A DNA stretch of 64,000 bases from NCBI RefSeq assembly GCF_017948265.1, contig NZ_CP072852.1:1364001-1428000 (forward strand), read 5' to 3'. A model generated the notes under the pieces. The model saw only the letters and a program-made list of their open reading frames with translations, was not told where the DNA came from and did not search any database. A program made the translations under genes and the position numbers. Within the stretch, counting starts at the first letter, position 1. Every line of letters starts with the position of its first letter. Origin of the DNA: Rhodoferax sp. PAMC 29310 (lineage in GTDB: Bacteria > Pseudomonadota > Gammaproteobacteria > Burkholderiales > Burkholderiaceae_C). Below, piece by piece: positions 34,379-45,575 of the stretch.

Positions 34379-36702
34379 CCTGCGGTCGCCTCGCGGGCTT
34401 CGGGCTTGGACTTGCCCTCTTTCTTGGGCAGCGGCTGAATGTCCAGCAAGACTTCTGTCTTGCTTTCATCCTTATCATCCAAGTCAACCGTCAAGCGCCC
34501 GCCATCCGTCAAGCGGCCAAACAGCAACTCATCTGCCAAAGCACGGCGAATCAAATCCTGAATCAGCCGTTGCATAGGCCGTGCACCCATCAGGGGGTCA
34601 AAACCTTTCTTGGCCAAATGTTTGCGCAACTTGTCAGTGAAGGTGACCTCCACCTTTTTGTCAGCCAATTGCGCCTCCAGTTGCAGCAAGAACTTGTCAA
34701 CCACCCGCAGAATGACAGTTTCATCCAGTGCCTTGAAGCTCACCACCGCGTCCAAGCGATTGCGGAACTCAGGCGTAAACAGACGCTTGATGTCCGCCAT
34801 CTCATCACCCGACTCCCGTGGGTTCGTGAAGCCAATGGTGGCTTTGTTCATCGTCTCGGCACCCGCATTGGTGGTCATGACGATGATCACATTGCGGAAA
34901 TCTGCCTTGCGCCCGTTGTTGTCCGTCAGGGTGCCGTGGTCCATGACCTGTAGCAGCACGTTGAAGATCGCAGGGTGCGCTTTCTCGATCTCGTCGAGCA
35001 ACAACACACAGTGCGGCTTCTTGGTAACGGCCTCAGTCAGCAAACCACCTTGGTCAAAGCCTACATAGCCAGGAGGCGCGCCAATCAGGCGGCTCACAGC
35101 ATGCTGCTCCATGTACTCACTCATGTCAAAGCGAATGAGGTCAATGCCCATGATGTAGGCCAGCTGCTTCGCGGCTTCGGTTTTACCGACACCGGTGGGA
35201 CCGCTGAACAGGAAAGAACCAATCGGTTTGTCGCCTTTACCCAGACCCGAGCGGGCCATCTTCACGGCGGAGCTCAGCATGTCCAGGGCTTTATCCTGAC
35301 CGAAGACGACGTTGCGCAGATCGCGCTCAAGCGTTTTCAGCTTGCCACGGTCATCGTTGGAGACGTTGGCTGGCGGAATGCGCGCAATTTTGGCGACGAT
35401 TTCCTCAACCTCAGACTTGCCAATGACTTTCTTGCGTTTTGACGGCGCCAAAATTCGTTGCGCAGCGCCGGCCTCATCGATCACGTCAATCGCTTTGTCT
35501 GGCAAATGGCGGTCATTAATGTATTTGGCACTCAACTCCGCAGCAGCCTGCAGGGCAGCCACGGCGTACTTGACGTTGTGGTGCTCTTCAAAGCGGGACT
35601 TCAACCCTTTCAGAATATCAACCGTCTGGTCAATGGTGGGCTCTACCACATCGATTTTTTGGAACCGACGGGACAAAGCCGCATCCTTTTCGAAAATACC
35701 GCGGTACTCGGTGAAGGTGGTCGCGCCAATGCACTTGAGCTGGCCCGAACTCAAACCGGGCTTCAACAAGTTAGAGGCGTCCAGGGTGCCGCCTGACGCG
35801 GCGCCAGCACCAATCAGCGTATGAATCTCGTCAATGAACAGCACCGCATGGGGCTTTTCTTTGAGCGATTTCAAAACGCCTTTTAAACGCTGCTCGAAAT
35901 CACCTCGGTACTTGGTTCCAGCCAGCAAAGCACCCATGTCCAGCGAGTAAACAATGGCTTCGGCCAAAATTTCAGGCACGTCCTTTTGCGTGATGCGCCA
36001 AGCCAAACCTTCCGCAATAGCGGTCTTTCCAACGCCAGCTTCACCGACCAGAAGCGGGTTGTTTTTGCGGCGGCGGCAAAGAATCTGAATGACGCGCTCA
36101 ACTTCGTATTCGCGACCAATCAGCGGATCGATCTTGCCGTCCTTGGCCAACTGGTTGAGATTGACCGTGTACTGCTCCAGCGGCGAGGACTTCTCGTTCT
36201 TCTCAGACCCGCCCTCCTCCCCTTCAACCTGGCTTTCGCCGGCTTTTGATGGCTCTGGGGGATCGCTCTTCTTGATGCCGTGTGCAATGAAATTCACCAC
36301 ATCCAGGCGGGTAACACCCTGCTGGTGCAGGTAATACACGGCGTGGGAGTCTTTTTCACCGAAGATGGCGACCAACACGTTGGCGCCAGTCACCTCTTTT
36401 TTGCCACTGCCCGTGGATTGCACGTGCATGATGGCGCGTTGAATCACGCGCTGAAAACCCAGGGTCGGCTGAGTGTCAACGTCATCAGACCCCGCCACTT
36501 GGGGCGTGTTGTCCTTGATGAAGTTGGTCAGCGATTTGCGCAGGTCATCAATGTTGGCTGAACACGCCCGAAGCACCTCCGCGGCACTGGGGTTGTCCAG
36601 CAGGGCCAGCAGCAGGTGCTCCACCGTGATGAATTCATGGCGCTGTTGACGGGCTTCAACAAACGCCATATGAAGGCTGACTTCCAATTCTTGGGCAATC
36701 AT
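34375..36702 (-). CDS. clpA: ATP-dependent Clp protease ATP-binding subunit ClpA
   Basis: The 775-residue AAA+ unfoldase feeds substrates to ClpP. The N-domain (residues 1-145, LEVSLHMAFVEARQQRHEFITVEHLLLALLDNPSAAEVLRAC) binds ClpS. The first AAA domain has Walker A GEAGVGKTAIAEGL (about 225) and Walker B VLFIDEIHTLIGAG. The second has GPTGVGKTEAAKQL (about 510) and VLLLDEIEKAH. The loop that contacts ClpP (an IGF/IGL-type motif, here ATIGFTN) is near residue 630. It forms an operon-like pair with clpS upstream on the same strand. Confidence 0.96.
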   Translation of the reverse strand: MIAQELEVSLHMAFVEARQQRHEFITVEHLLLALLDNPSAAEVLRACSANIDDLRKSLTNFIKDNTPQVAGSDDVDTQPTLGFQRVIQRAIMHVQSTGSGKKEVTGANVLVAIFGEKDSHAVYYLHQQGVTRLDVVNFIAHGIKKSDPPEPSKAGESQVEGEEGGSEKNEKSSPLEQYTVNLNQLAKDGKIDPLIGREYEVERVIQILCRRRKNNPLLVGEAGVGKTAIAEGLAWRITQKDVPEILAEAIVYSLDMGALLAGTKYRGDFEQRLKGVLKSLKEKPHAVLFIDEIHTLIGAGAASGGTLDASNLLKPGLSSGQLKCIGATTFTEYRGIFEKDAALSRRFQKIDVVEPTIDQTVDILKGLKSRFEEHHNVKYAVAALQAAAELSAKYINDRHLPDKAIDVIDEAGAAQRILAPSKRKKVIGKSEVEEIVAKIARIPPANVSNDDRGKLKTLERDLRNVVFGQDKALDMLSSAVKMARSGLGKGDKPIGSFLFSGPTGVGKTEAAKQLAYIMGIDLIRFDMSEYMEQHAVSRLIGAPPGYVGFDQGGLLTEAVTKKPHCVLLLDEIEKAHPAIFNVLLQVMDHGTLTDNNGRKADFRNVIIVMTTNAGAETMNKATIGFTNPRESGDEMADIKRLFTPEFRNRLDAVVSFKALDETVILRVVDKFLLQLEAQLADKKVEVTFTDKLRKHLAKKGFDPLMGARPMQRLIQDLIRRALADELLFGRLTDGGRLTVDLDDKDESKTEVLLDIQPLPKKEGKSKPEAREATAG

Positions 36703-36779
36703 GTTTTTCCTTTAATAGCTTTGTTTCGATCTAACTGTAATCCGATTTGGGCATCAATACCTTGCATTCAACCCCAGCC

Positions 36780-37142
36780 CTAAAAATCGACTGGTTCACT
36801 AATGCATTTCAGGGGATGACCGGCCTGCGCAGCGGCGTCGAGCACCTGATCCACCTTGGTGGCGGCAACGTCTCTTGAATAGACGCCGCAAACCCCTCTG
36901 CCATCCAAGTGAATTTTCAACATGATTTGTGTTGCTGCTTCCAAATCCTTCGCAAAGAACTCCTGAATGACAACGACCACAAACTCCATAGGGGTGTAAT
37001 CGTCGTTGAGCATGACCACTTGGTACATCTGGGGCGGCTTGGCTTTCAGCGTGCGCCGCTCCAGCACTACCGCCTCGCCTTCATCACGCTCAGGCAGTTG
37101 GACCAGTGGCGTCTTGGGTATTGTGGGTTTTTTGGTTGCCAT
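36780..37142 (-). CDS. clpS: ATP-dependent Clp protease adaptor ClpS
   Basis: The 120-residue adaptor delivers N-end-rule substrates to ClpA. The core motif [25 protein letters not shown] (about residues 39-63) holds the N-degron-binding residues (the NDD loop), and [23 protein letters not shown] follows. The N-terminal 35 residues are a flexible tail with many charges. It lies 77 bases upstream of clpA on the same strand. Confidence 0.96.
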   Translation of the reverse strand: MATKKPTIPKTPLVQLPERDEGEAVVLERRTLKAKPPQMYQVVMLNDDYTPMEFVVVVIQEFFAKDLEAATQIMLKIHLDGRGVCGVYSRDVAATKVDQVLDAAAQAGHPLKCISEPVDF

Positions 37143-37221
37143 GATTTCATTCTATCGAGCGCGCCATCGCACCGCCCCAAGGAGGTGAAATGGTGGCAAT
37201 TTGAGGCGTTTCAAGCCTAAA

Positions 37222-37260
37222 AAACAAAAAACCGCCCGCGGCTGAAGAGCCCGGACGGTC
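37222..37260 (-). terminator. Rho-independent terminator after icd
   Basis: On the minus strand, ACCGTCCGGGCTC pairs with GCCGCGGGCGGT (imperfect), and a run of six Ts follows. It lies just after the icd stop. Confidence 0.75.
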
Positions 37261-37305
37261 CTTTATCGTACGAGGCAGCTCCGCGCCCCTCTCATTCAAC
37301 AACGC

Positions 37306-38559
<1,254 letters not shown>

Positions 38560-38824
38560 ATAGCAAAGTCTCCGTGATGTGATTCAGTCTGCGCGTTGTC
38601 AAAGCCGAAGGTGACCGAAATAAGTAAGTCGGACCAGGCTACTTGACGCAAAAAATATTTTAGAGCCAAAAGACCACCCGGGACTGTCACTTTGGCGAGG
38701 CCGCACCACAGATGGCCCCACCGCATGATGTGCCACAACCTTTCCCAATTGGCTCGGGGCGGCAAAGTCTCAGCCAAATTGCCCCGCAAGCACTTGGACC
38801 GGCCTTTTGCGCCAAAATCGGGGA

Positions 38825-39277
38825 ATGAAACTCCTCGCCATTGCCCTGCTCGGTTTGAGCGCTTCTTTGAGCGCCTTCAGCCAGACCTCCGACGCCCCCC
38901 AATTGGATTTGCCGCGTATCAAGCTCGCAGCGGGCATGTACCTGATCGACACGCAGGTCGCGCACACCAACGAGCAACGCCAGATTGGACTGATGCACCG
39001 GCCCACCATGCCCCAAACGGAAGGCATGTTGTTCGTCTTTGACGAACCGGCAACCCAATGCTTCTGGATGAAGAACACCCTGTTGCCGCTGACGGCCGCG
39101 TTTGTCGCCGACGACGGCCGCATCGTGAACCTGGCCGACATGAAGCCCAGGACCACTGACTCGCATTGCTCAACCCAACCGGTTCGCTTTGTTTTGGAAA
39201 TGAACCAAGGCTGGTTCGCCAAGAAGGGGCTCAAAGCCGGATCCAAACTCGGCGGCACCCCGTTCAGTGCCAAATAA
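38825..39277 (+). CDS. DUF192 family secreted protein
   Basis: The start chosen is ATG 38825 (MKLLAIALLG), giving a 150-residue precursor with a signal peptide ending about LSAFSQ. The DUF192 domain is clear: VAHTNEQRQIGLMHRPTMPQTEGMLFVFDEPATQCFWMKNTLLPLTAAFVADDGRIVNLADM. A single conserved cysteine in TQCFWMKNT and another in DSHCSTQP are present. The family function is not established. Confidence 0.88.
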   Translation: MKLLAIALLGLSASLSAFSQTSDAPQLDLPRIKLAAGMYLIDTQVAHTNEQRQIGLMHRPTMPQTEGMLFVFDEPATQCFWMKNTLLPLTAAFVADDGRIVNLADMKPRTTDSHCSTQPVRFVLEMNQGWFAKKGLKAGSKLGGTPFSAK

Positions 39278-39295
39278 AGCTTCTCAGAAAATCCA

Positions 39296-39342
39296 TTTTT
39301 CATAGCGGCCAGCGACCATCCGACGAGCGCTAGAGCCGCAAT
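39296..39342 (+). repeat. Dispersed ~47-bp element, copy after the DUF192 gene
   Basis: This copy begins TTTTTCATAGCGGCCAGCG and ends GACGAGCGCTAGAGCCGCAAT. It lies between the DUF192 stop and the sodB terminator. Confidence 0.55.
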
Positions 39343-39348
39343 CGGCAT

Positions 39349-39381
39349 AAAAAAAGCCACCGAAGCTCGGTGGCTTTTTTC
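39349..39381. terminator. Bidirectional terminator between DUF192 gene and sodB
   Basis: The stem AAAAGCCACCG / CGGTGGCTTTT with a four-base loop, flanked by an A-run and a T-run, can end transcripts from both sides. Confidence 0.85.
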
Positions 39382-39401
39382 ACGCCTTAGGCGCAGATCG
39401 C

Positions 39402-39983
39402 TCAGGCGAAATTGGCTTCAGCAAAACCCCAGTTCACGAGTTTGTCGAGGTAAGCCTCAACAAACTTGGGGCGGGCGTTGCGGTAGTCGATGTAGTAGGC
39501 ATGCTCCCACACGTCCACGGTCAACAAGGCTTTGTCAGCGCTGGTCAACGGTGTGCCGGCCGCGCCGGTGTTGACGATGTCCACCGAACCGTCGGGCTTC
39601 TTGACCAACCAGGTCCAGCCAGAGCCAAAGTTGCCCACAGCGGACTTGACGAAGGCTTCCTTGAAAGCCGCGTAAGAACCCCACTTGGCGTTGATCGCTG
39701 TGGCCAACGCGCCGGCAGGCTCGCCGCCGCCGCTTGGTTTCATGCAATTCCAGAAAAAGGTATGGTTCCAGATTTGTGCGGAGTTGTTGTAGATGCCGCC
39801 GCTGGATTTTTTGACGATCTCTTCCAGAGACATCGACTCGAACTCGGTGCCTTTTTGCAGGTTGTTCAGGTTGACCACGTACGCGTTGTGGTGCTTGCCG
39901 TGGTGAAACTCCAGGGCTTCCTGGGAGTAATGAGGCGCCAAAGCGTCAATAGCGAAAGGCAGAGCTGGCAGGGTATGTTCCAT
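39402..39983 (-). CDS. sodB: Superoxide dismutase (Fe type)
   Basis: This 193-residue cytoplasmic enzyme dismutates superoxide. Metal ligands fit the Fe/Mn family: His in [13 protein letters not shown] (about 27), His in [13 protein letters not shown] (about 74), Asp and His in [19 protein letters not shown] (about 157-161). The Gly-rich [11 protein letters not shown] segment and MKPSGGG-type wording favour iron over manganese. The ribosome-binding site is GAGGA just before the start. Confidence 0.94.
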   Translation of the reverse strand: MEHTLPALPFAIDALAPHYSQEALEFHHGKHHNAYVVNLNNLQKGTEFESMSLEEIVKKSSGGIYNNSAQIWNHTFFWNCMKPSGGGEPAGALATAINAKWGSYAAFKEAFVKSAVGNFGSGWTWLVKKPDGSVDIVNTGAAGTPLTSADKALLTVDVWEHAYYIDYRNARPKFVEAYLDKLVNWGFAEANFA

Positions 39984-40032
39984 GGGGTCCTCTTGAGTTT
40001 GTTGTGTTGAACAACGATTGTAGAAACTTTAG

Positions 40033-41379
40033 TTAATTGGGTCCGGTCACCCGCAAATCAACCGCGCCGTCGGAAAGGGTGGCACGCACGGCCTGACCCG
40101 GCGCAGTTTGCGACACGCTGCTAATGGTGTCGCCCTGAGCCGTAGTGAGCCACGCATAGCCTCGTTGCAGCACCAGACTGGGGTCAAGCAACCCCAAGCG
40201 CAGCGCCGCGCGTTGCAAGCGATCATCCTGTCGCTGCTGCCCTCGACTTAGCGCCGTGGGCAGGGCCGACTGCACCCCGTCCAGCGTCTGCCGTTCCTGG
40301 CGCAGAACTTGACGGGCCGACAACTGCAGGCGCTGGGCAGCAGATGCCAAGCGACCGTGCTGACGGGCCATCAAGGCCGACGGGCGGCCGATGCGGGCGG
40401 CCGCCACATCCAGTCGCTGGCTTTGCTGGTCCAGATGGCGCAGCACCGTGTCATCCAGGCGCTGGGCGGCGCGGTCCAGCGCGTTGAGCCAGACATCGCG
40501 TGGTTGGGACACCAGTTCGGCGGCAGCCGTTGGCGTGGGGGCTCGGAGATCGGCGACAAAGTCGGCGATGGTGAAGTCGGTCTCATGACCCACACCGCAC
40601 ACCAGCGGCACCGGGCTGAGCGCCACGGTGCGTGCCAACTGCTCGTCGTTGAAAGCCCACAGATCTTCCATCGACCCACCACCCCGCACCAAAATAATCA
40701 CATCAATGATCGGCTTTTCTGCGCTTTTGTCCCGCAATTTCTTTGGCGTCAAATCAGGCTCCAGCGCTCGTCCATCCTGCGCAAGACGGTATAAATTTGA
40801 TAGCGCCGAGATAAGTTCACGGGGTGCCTGAGAACCTTGCACCGAAGCCGGCGCGACCACCACAGGAATGTGCGGCACCCGCCGTTGCAAAGCGGTCATC
40901 ACATCGTGCAAGGCAGCCGCTCCCAAAGACGTGACGACGCCAATGCCACGCGGCATCACGGGCAACGGGCGTTTTCGCGCCGGATCGAACAAGCCCTCAC
41001 CTTCCAGCTTGGCTTTGAGTTTGAGGAACTGCTCGAACAAGGCGCCCTGGCCGGCCCGACTCATGCTCTCGACAATCAACTGCAAATCGCCCCTGGGCTC
41101 GTAAACACCCAGGCGACCCCGCACCTCGACCAGTTCACCATCACGCGGCGCAAAGTCAAGGCTGACCGCAGCGCGGCGGAACATGGCACAACGCAGTTGG
41201 CCACTTTCATCCTTCAGCGAGAAGTAACAGTGGCCGCTAGCCGCTCTTGAAAACCCGGAAACTTCCCCCTTCACCGTGACAGGGTTGAAGCGAGCCTCCA
41301 GCGCATCGGCAATGGCGCGGCACAGCGCGCCAACGGGCCAAACCCTGGTTTCTGGCACCGGCGATGATCGATCAAACAT
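40033..41379 (-). CDS. xseA: Exodeoxyribonuclease VII large subunit
   Basis: The 448-residue subunit degrades single-stranded DNA with XseB. An N-terminal OB-fold (about residues 10-110, VTVKGEVSGFSRAASGHCYFSLKDESGQLRCAMFR) is followed by the catalytic domain (about 125-330, GIGVVTSLGAAALHDVMTALQRRVPHIPVVVAPASVQG and IILVRGGGSMEDLWAFNDEQLARTVALSPVPLVCGVGHETD) and a coiled C-terminal region rich in Gln, Arg and Leu. Around residues 194-216 the stretch ALSNLYRLAQDGRALEPDL is encoded by a copy of the dispersed element. Confidence 0.94.
   Translation of the reverse strand: MFDRSSPVPETRVWPVGALCRAIADALEARFNPVTVKGEVSGFSRAASGHCYFSLKDESGQLRCAMFRRAAVSLDFAPRDGELVEVRGRLGVYEPRGDLQLIVESMSRAGQGALFEQFLKLKAKLEGEGLFDPARKRPLPVMPRGIGVVTSLGAAALHDVMTALQRRVPHIPVVVAPASVQGSQAPRELISALSNLYRLAQDGRALEPDLTPKKLRDKSAEKPIIDVIILVRGGGSMEDLWAFNDEQLARTVALSPVPLVCGVGHETDFTIADFVADLRAPTPTAAAELVSQPRDVWLNALDRAAQRLDDTVLRHLDQQSQRLDVAAARIGRPSALMARQHGRLASAAQRLQLSARQVLRQERQTLDGVQSALPTALSRGQQRQDDRLQRAALRLGLLDPSLVLQRGYAWLTTAQGDTISSVSQTAPGQAVRATLSDGAVDLRVTGPN
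40751..40798 (-). repeat. Dispersed ~47-bp element, copy inside xseA
   Basis: On the minus strand the second half matches the other copies well (CTTGCGCAGGATGGACGAGC then GCTGGAGCCTGATTT), while the first half (AAATTTATACCG) is diverged. On the plus strand ATTTGATAGCGCCGAG begins at 40793, so an inverted partial copy may overlap it. Confidence 0.5.
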
Positions 41380-41728
41380 TGGGAAGACATCTAGACAGGT
41401 GACGCACGTCCGTCACCATGCCAGCGAGTGGGTACGCGCCGTTGGGCATTGGCGGGTGGGCTTGACGGGGCGATGACATCGAGCATGCTGTTGATTTCAT
41501 TGTGTTTTCTGCTGCCTAATTTGTAATCGATCTGTCACAAGCCCCAATTGACGCGGCTTGGCGGCACTTGCCCACTTGGTTCTTCGCAAAGTTATCCACA
41601 GTTTTTGTGGGCGAATCGGTCAACTTCTGGCATCTGCCGGCCTGGCCAACGGTTCAACCGGAGCGACGTCAAAACGAAAAACTTGGTAGTCCATAATTGC
41701 AGGGCTTTCATCTGCGCGGAGATTCACT
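41380..41728. other. Intergenic region between divergent xseA and exbB-like genes
   Basis: No gene was found. A perfect DnaA-box sequence TTATCCACA lies at 41593-41601, overlapped by the small hairpin CCACA/TGTGG (41597-41611). The remainder probably contains promoters for both flanking genes. Confidence 0.4.
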
Positions 41729-42352
41729 TTGTTTTCAATCATACAAGCGGCGGGTTGGCCGATCTGGCCGCTGATTGCCTGCTCCATTCTGGGCCTGGCA
41801 CTCGTTATCGAGCGCTTCGTCAGCCTCAAGACCGTCAAAATTGCGCCACCTCAGTTGCTCGACGAGGTGCTGACCGTCTCTCGCACCGCCGTACCGGCGC
41901 CGGATGTGGTGACACAGTTAGAAAAAAACTCAATGATGGGTGAAGTTCTGGCGAGCGGTTTGAGAACCTTGAACCACAACCCACGCTGCAGTGAAGAAGA
42001 GCTGCGCTCCGCCATGGAAAGCGCGGGCCGTCTGGTGGCGCACCGCCTGGAGCGATACCTGAGCACGCTGGCGACCATCGCCTCTGCCGCGCCACTCATG
42101 GGATTGTTTGGCACCGTGGTCGGCATGATCGAAATTTTTGGCTCTCAAGCCCCTACGGGCGGCGGCGGCAACCCGGCCCAGTTGGCTCATGGCATTTCGA
42201 TTGCGCTATACAACACGGCCTTTGGCCTGATGGTGGCCATTCCTGCCTTGATTTTCTGGCGTTACTTTCGCGGTCGGGTGGACGCTTATCTGCTCACGCT
42301 GGAGTTGGCCTCCGAGCGCTTGGCTCGTCACCTGAACACACTGAGAAAGTAA
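41729..42352 (+). CDS. exbB: ExbB/TolQ-type proton channel protein
   Basis: The 207-residue inner-membrane protein starts at TTG 41729 (FSIIQAAGWPIWPLIACSILGLALVIERF), with GCGGAGA upstream as ribosome-binding site. It has three membrane segments and the conserved TM2-TM3 pattern ATIASAAPLMGLFGTVVGMIEIF and ISIALYNTAFGLMVAIPALIFW. With ExbD it forms a proton-driven motor that energises TonB-type or Tol-type envelope processes. It overlaps the next gene by one base (TAATG). Which motor it serves (TonB or Tol) cannot be settled, but this gene order with lpxK is common in the family. Confidence 0.9.
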   Translation: MFSIIQAAGWPIWPLIACSILGLALVIERFVSLKTVKIAPPQLLDEVLTVSRTAVPAPDVVTQLEKNSMMGEVLASGLRTLNHNPRCSEEELRSAMESAGRLVAHRLERYLSTLATIASAAPLMGLFGTVVGMIEIFGSQAPTGGGGNPAQLAHGISIALYNTAFGLMVAIPALIFWRYFRGRVDAYLLTLELASERLARHLNTLRK

Positions 42353-42786
42353 TGCAATTCCGGACCCGCTCCCGTTCGGGCGATGAGCCTGAAATCAACC
42401 TGATTCCCTTTATTGACGTGTTGTTGGTGGTCCTCATCTTTTTAATGCTGTCCACCACCTACAGCAAATTCACCGAGCTTCAGCTGAAACTGCCCGTGGC
42501 CGACGCTGACGCGCAGCGCGATTATCCCAAAGAAGTGATCGTGACGGTCACCAGCGAAGGCAGCTACGCCATTAACAAGGTCCCCGTCGAAGGACGCGGC
42601 CCGGACGCGCTGGCCATCGCGCTGAGCGCCGGCGCCAAAGCGGGCAAGGATTCTGTGGTGATCATCAATGCGGACGCCAATGCCAAGCACCAGGCCGTCA
42701 TCACTGTGATGGAGGCGGCTCGCCGTGCCGGCATGAACCAAATCACCTTCGCCACCCAGTCGTCGACCCAAGCCGGGTCGAAGTAA
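42352..42786 (+). CDS. exbD: ExbD/TolR-type biopolymer transport protein
   Basis: The 144-residue protein has a short cytoplasmic N-terminus, one membrane segment ([19 protein letters not shown]) with the conserved aspartate that conducts protons (FIDVLLV), and a periplasmic domain. It pairs with the upstream ExbB-like protein, translationally coupled by the TAATG overlap. Next downstream is lpxK after 4 bases, so the motor and lipid A genes are in one operon. Confidence 0.92.
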   Translation: MQFRTRSRSGDEPEINLIPFIDVLLVVLIFLMLSTTYSKFTELQLKLPVADADAQRDYPKEVIVTVTSEGSYAINKVPVEGRGPDALAIALSAGAKAGKDSVVIINADANAKHQAVITVMEAARRAGMNQITFATQSSTQAGSK

Positions 42787-42790
42787 GGCC

Positions 42791-43807
42791 ATGGCGCTCG
42801 CCCAGCCCAAGGCATGGCAACAGGTCTTGACGCAGGCCTGGCTTCACAAAGGGGCGCTGGCCTGGAGCCTCTGGCCGATTTCACGGCTCTATGGCGCACT
42901 CACCCAGCTTCGCCAGTATTTCTACAAAATAGGCTGGAGCCGCACTGAGCGCATGCCGGTGCCAGTGATTGTGGTCGGCAACGTGATTGCGGGCGGATCG
43001 GGCAAAACGCCTGTCGTGATGGCCCTGGTTCGTCATCTCCAATCCCGCGGCATCCGGGTGGGCGTCATTTCACGCGGTCATGGACGCATCGCCCAAGATT
43101 GCCGGGAAGTGACGCCGGACAGCGCGGTCGGTGACGTGGGCGATGAACCCGCATTGATCCAACGCACCACCCTTGCCCCGGTCTTTGTCGCTGCACGTCG
43201 CGTAGAAGCGGCTCTGCGTCTGTTGGCCAGCTACCCGGACACCCAGGTACTAGTGTGTGACGACGGCCTGCAGCACTTGGCCTTGCACCGGGATCTTGAA
43301 ATTTGCGTGTTTGACGACCGGGGCGTGGGCAACGGCTTTTTGCTGCCGGCCGGGCCCTTGCGTGAATCCTGGCCACGCCCGGTTGACTGGGTTCTTCACA
43401 CAGGCACCCAACCCGCATTTGCCGGCTTCACGGCCCAGCGCACCTTGAGCGCACGGGCCATCAGTGAGGACGGCCACACCACCGAACTGGCTGATTTGCA
43501 AGGCAACGTCAGTCAAAAGCCCCTGCTGGCGGTGGCTGCCATCGCCAAGCCAGATGACTTCTTTGCCATGCTGAGAGCCCAGGGCTTGCAGTTCACACAA
43601 ACCCTGGCCTTACCAGACCACTATTCTTTTGATAGCTGGATTCGCAATGATTACGAGGGCTACCAAGTGATTTGCACCGAAAAAGATGCCACCAAACTGT
43701 GGCAACACCAACCCGACGCGCTGGCTGTTCCACTGGTGCTGACGCTGCAACCCGAGTTGCTGTGCCAGCTCGATGCCCGCCTGTCCGGTCTTCTTCCGCC
43801 CCTCTGA
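42791..43807 (+). CDS. lpxK: Tetraacyldisaccharide 4'-kinase
   Basis: The 338-residue membrane-associated kinase phosphorylates the lipid A precursor DS-1-P at the 4' position. The Walker A motif [21 protein letters not shown] is near residue 60, the conserved GVISRGHGR about 90, and the catalytic DDGLQH segment about 155. The C-terminal part near residues 279-295 ([17 protein letters not shown]) is encoded by a copy of the dispersed element but fits normal LpxK sequence, which complicates the question of whether the repeat inserted here. Confidence 0.93.
   Translation: MALAQPKAWQQVLTQAWLHKGALAWSLWPISRLYGALTQLRQYFYKIGWSRTERMPVPVIVVGNVIAGGSGKTPVVMALVRHLQSRGIRVGVISRGHGRIAQDCREVTPDSAVGDVGDEPALIQRTTLAPVFVAARRVEAALRLLASYPDTQVLVCDDGLQHLALHRDLEICVFDDRGVGNGFLLPAGPLRESWPRPVDWVLHTGTQPAFAGFTAQRTLSARAISEDGHTTELADLQGNVSQKPLLAVAAIAKPDDFFAMLRAQGLQFTQTLALPDHYSFDSWIRNDYEGYQVICTEKDATKLWQHQPDALAVPLVLTLQPELLCQLDARLSGLLPPL
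43627..43673 (+). repeat. Dispersed ~47-bp element, copy inside lpxK
   Basis: The copy begins TTTTGATAGCTGGATTCGCA and ends ACGAGGGCTACCAAGTGATTT. It is translated in frame. Confidence 0.5.
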
Positions 43808-43828
43808 ACCCACCGCTATCATTGCGCC

Positions 43829-44011
43829 ATGGATACACGCCTACTTGAACTACTGGTCTGCCCCGTTACCAAAGGGCCACTCACTTTTGACCGCGCAAAG
43901 CAGGAGTTGATCTCCCGCAGCGCCCGCCTCGCCTACCCGGTGCGCGACGGGATTCCTGTGCTGCTGGAAAACGAAGCCCGCACCCTCAGCGACGAGGAAC
44001 TCGGACTTTGA
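43829..44011 (+). CDS. Trm112 family protein
   Basis: The 60-residue protein belongs to the Trm112 (YcaR-like) family: [51 protein letters not shown] is the conserved layout. The single CP motif ([10 protein letters not shown]) remains of a zinc ribbon that is fuller in eukaryotic relatives. Eukaryotic Trm112 activates methyltransferases; the bacterial role is unclear. It stands between lpxK and kdsB as in many proteobacteria, and its stop overlaps the kdsB start. Confidence 0.9.
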   Translation: MDTRLLELLVCPVTKGPLTFDRAKQELISRSARLAYPVRDGIPVLLENEARTLSDEELGL

Positions 44012-44763
44012 GCATCGTCATTCTGATTCCGGCACGCCTGGCCTCCACCCGCCTGCCCAACAAGCCGCTTGCCGACATCGCGGGTGTGCCCATGGTGGTG
44101 CGCGTAGCGCAGCGTGTGCAGGGCTTGAACATTCAAGCCAAGACAGTTCGCGTCGTGGTGGCGGCCGATAGCCTGGGAATCATCCATGCCTGTGGCGACT
44201 ACGGGGTAGCTGCTGTATTGACCCGGTCGGATCACCCATCCGGCAGTGACCGTCTGGCCGAGGCCTGCCAGTTGCTCGGCCTGGACGACGACGATATCGT
44301 GGTGAACGTGCAAGGCGATGAGCCCTTGATCGATCCTGAGCTGGTGCTCGCGGTGGCCGAATTATTGGCCCAAACCCCTGGCGCCAGCATGAGCACGGCG
44401 GCCCACGCCATCGACAGTTACGCCGATTACGCCAATCCAAACGTGGTCAAAGTGGTGCTCGACGCCCAAGGCATCGCGCTCTATTTCAGTCGCGCCATGA
44501 TCCCGTTTGAGCGCGACCGGGCGAACACCTTGCCCAAACCACCTCCGCTGCGGCACATTGGTATTTACGGGTACCGCGTCGGCTTTTTGCGTCAATTTCC
44601 CCAATTGCCCCAAGCACCGCACGAAGTCTCTGAATCACTGGAGCAACTGCGCGCCATGTGGCATGGCCACCGCATCGCGGTGCACACCGCCAGTCAGGCG
44701 CCAGGCCCCGGCGTAGACACCCCGGAAGACCTTGAGCGAGTACGTCTGCTTTTCCTACCATAA
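44008..44763 (+). CDS. kdsB: 3-deoxy-manno-octulosonate cytidylyltransferase
   Basis: The 251-residue enzyme makes CMP-Kdo for lipopolysaccharide synthesis. It starts at TTG 44008, where TTGA overlaps the stop of the Trm112 gene. The nucleotide-binding motif [20 protein letters not shown] is at residues 7-26. [12 protein letters not shown] (about 97) and [16 protein letters not shown] are further signatures, and the C-terminal [12 protein letters not shown] is complete. Confidence 0.94.
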   Translation: MSIVILIPARLASTRLPNKPLADIAGVPMVVRVAQRVQGLNIQAKTVRVVVAADSLGIIHACGDYGVAAVLTRSDHPSGSDRLAEACQLLGLDDDDIVVNVQGDEPLIDPELVLAVAELLAQTPGASMSTAAHAIDSYADYANPNVVKVVLDAQGIALYFSRAMIPFERDRANTLPKPPPLRHIGIYGYRVGFLRQFPQLPQAPHEVSESLEQLRAMWHGHRIAVHTASQAPGPGVDTPEDLERVRLLFLP

Positions 44764-44788
44764 AAGACAGGGCATGTAAGCTGGCTAG

Positions 44789-45547
<759 letters not shown>

Positions 45548-45552
45548 ACCCT

Positions 45553-45575
45553 GTTGAGCCCCGGGCGGGCTCAAC
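45553..45575. terminator. Hairpin between adk and the asparaginase gene
   Basis: GTTGAGCCC (45553-45561) and GGGCTCAAC (45567-45575) form a perfect 9-bp stem with a five-base loop, between converging genes. It includes the asparaginase stop codon. It lacks a T-run. Confidence 0.5.

Noticed and set aside
41593..41601. Replication origin
   Set aside because: Only one DnaA box is seen, without AT-rich unwinding repeats or dnaA/dnaN genes.
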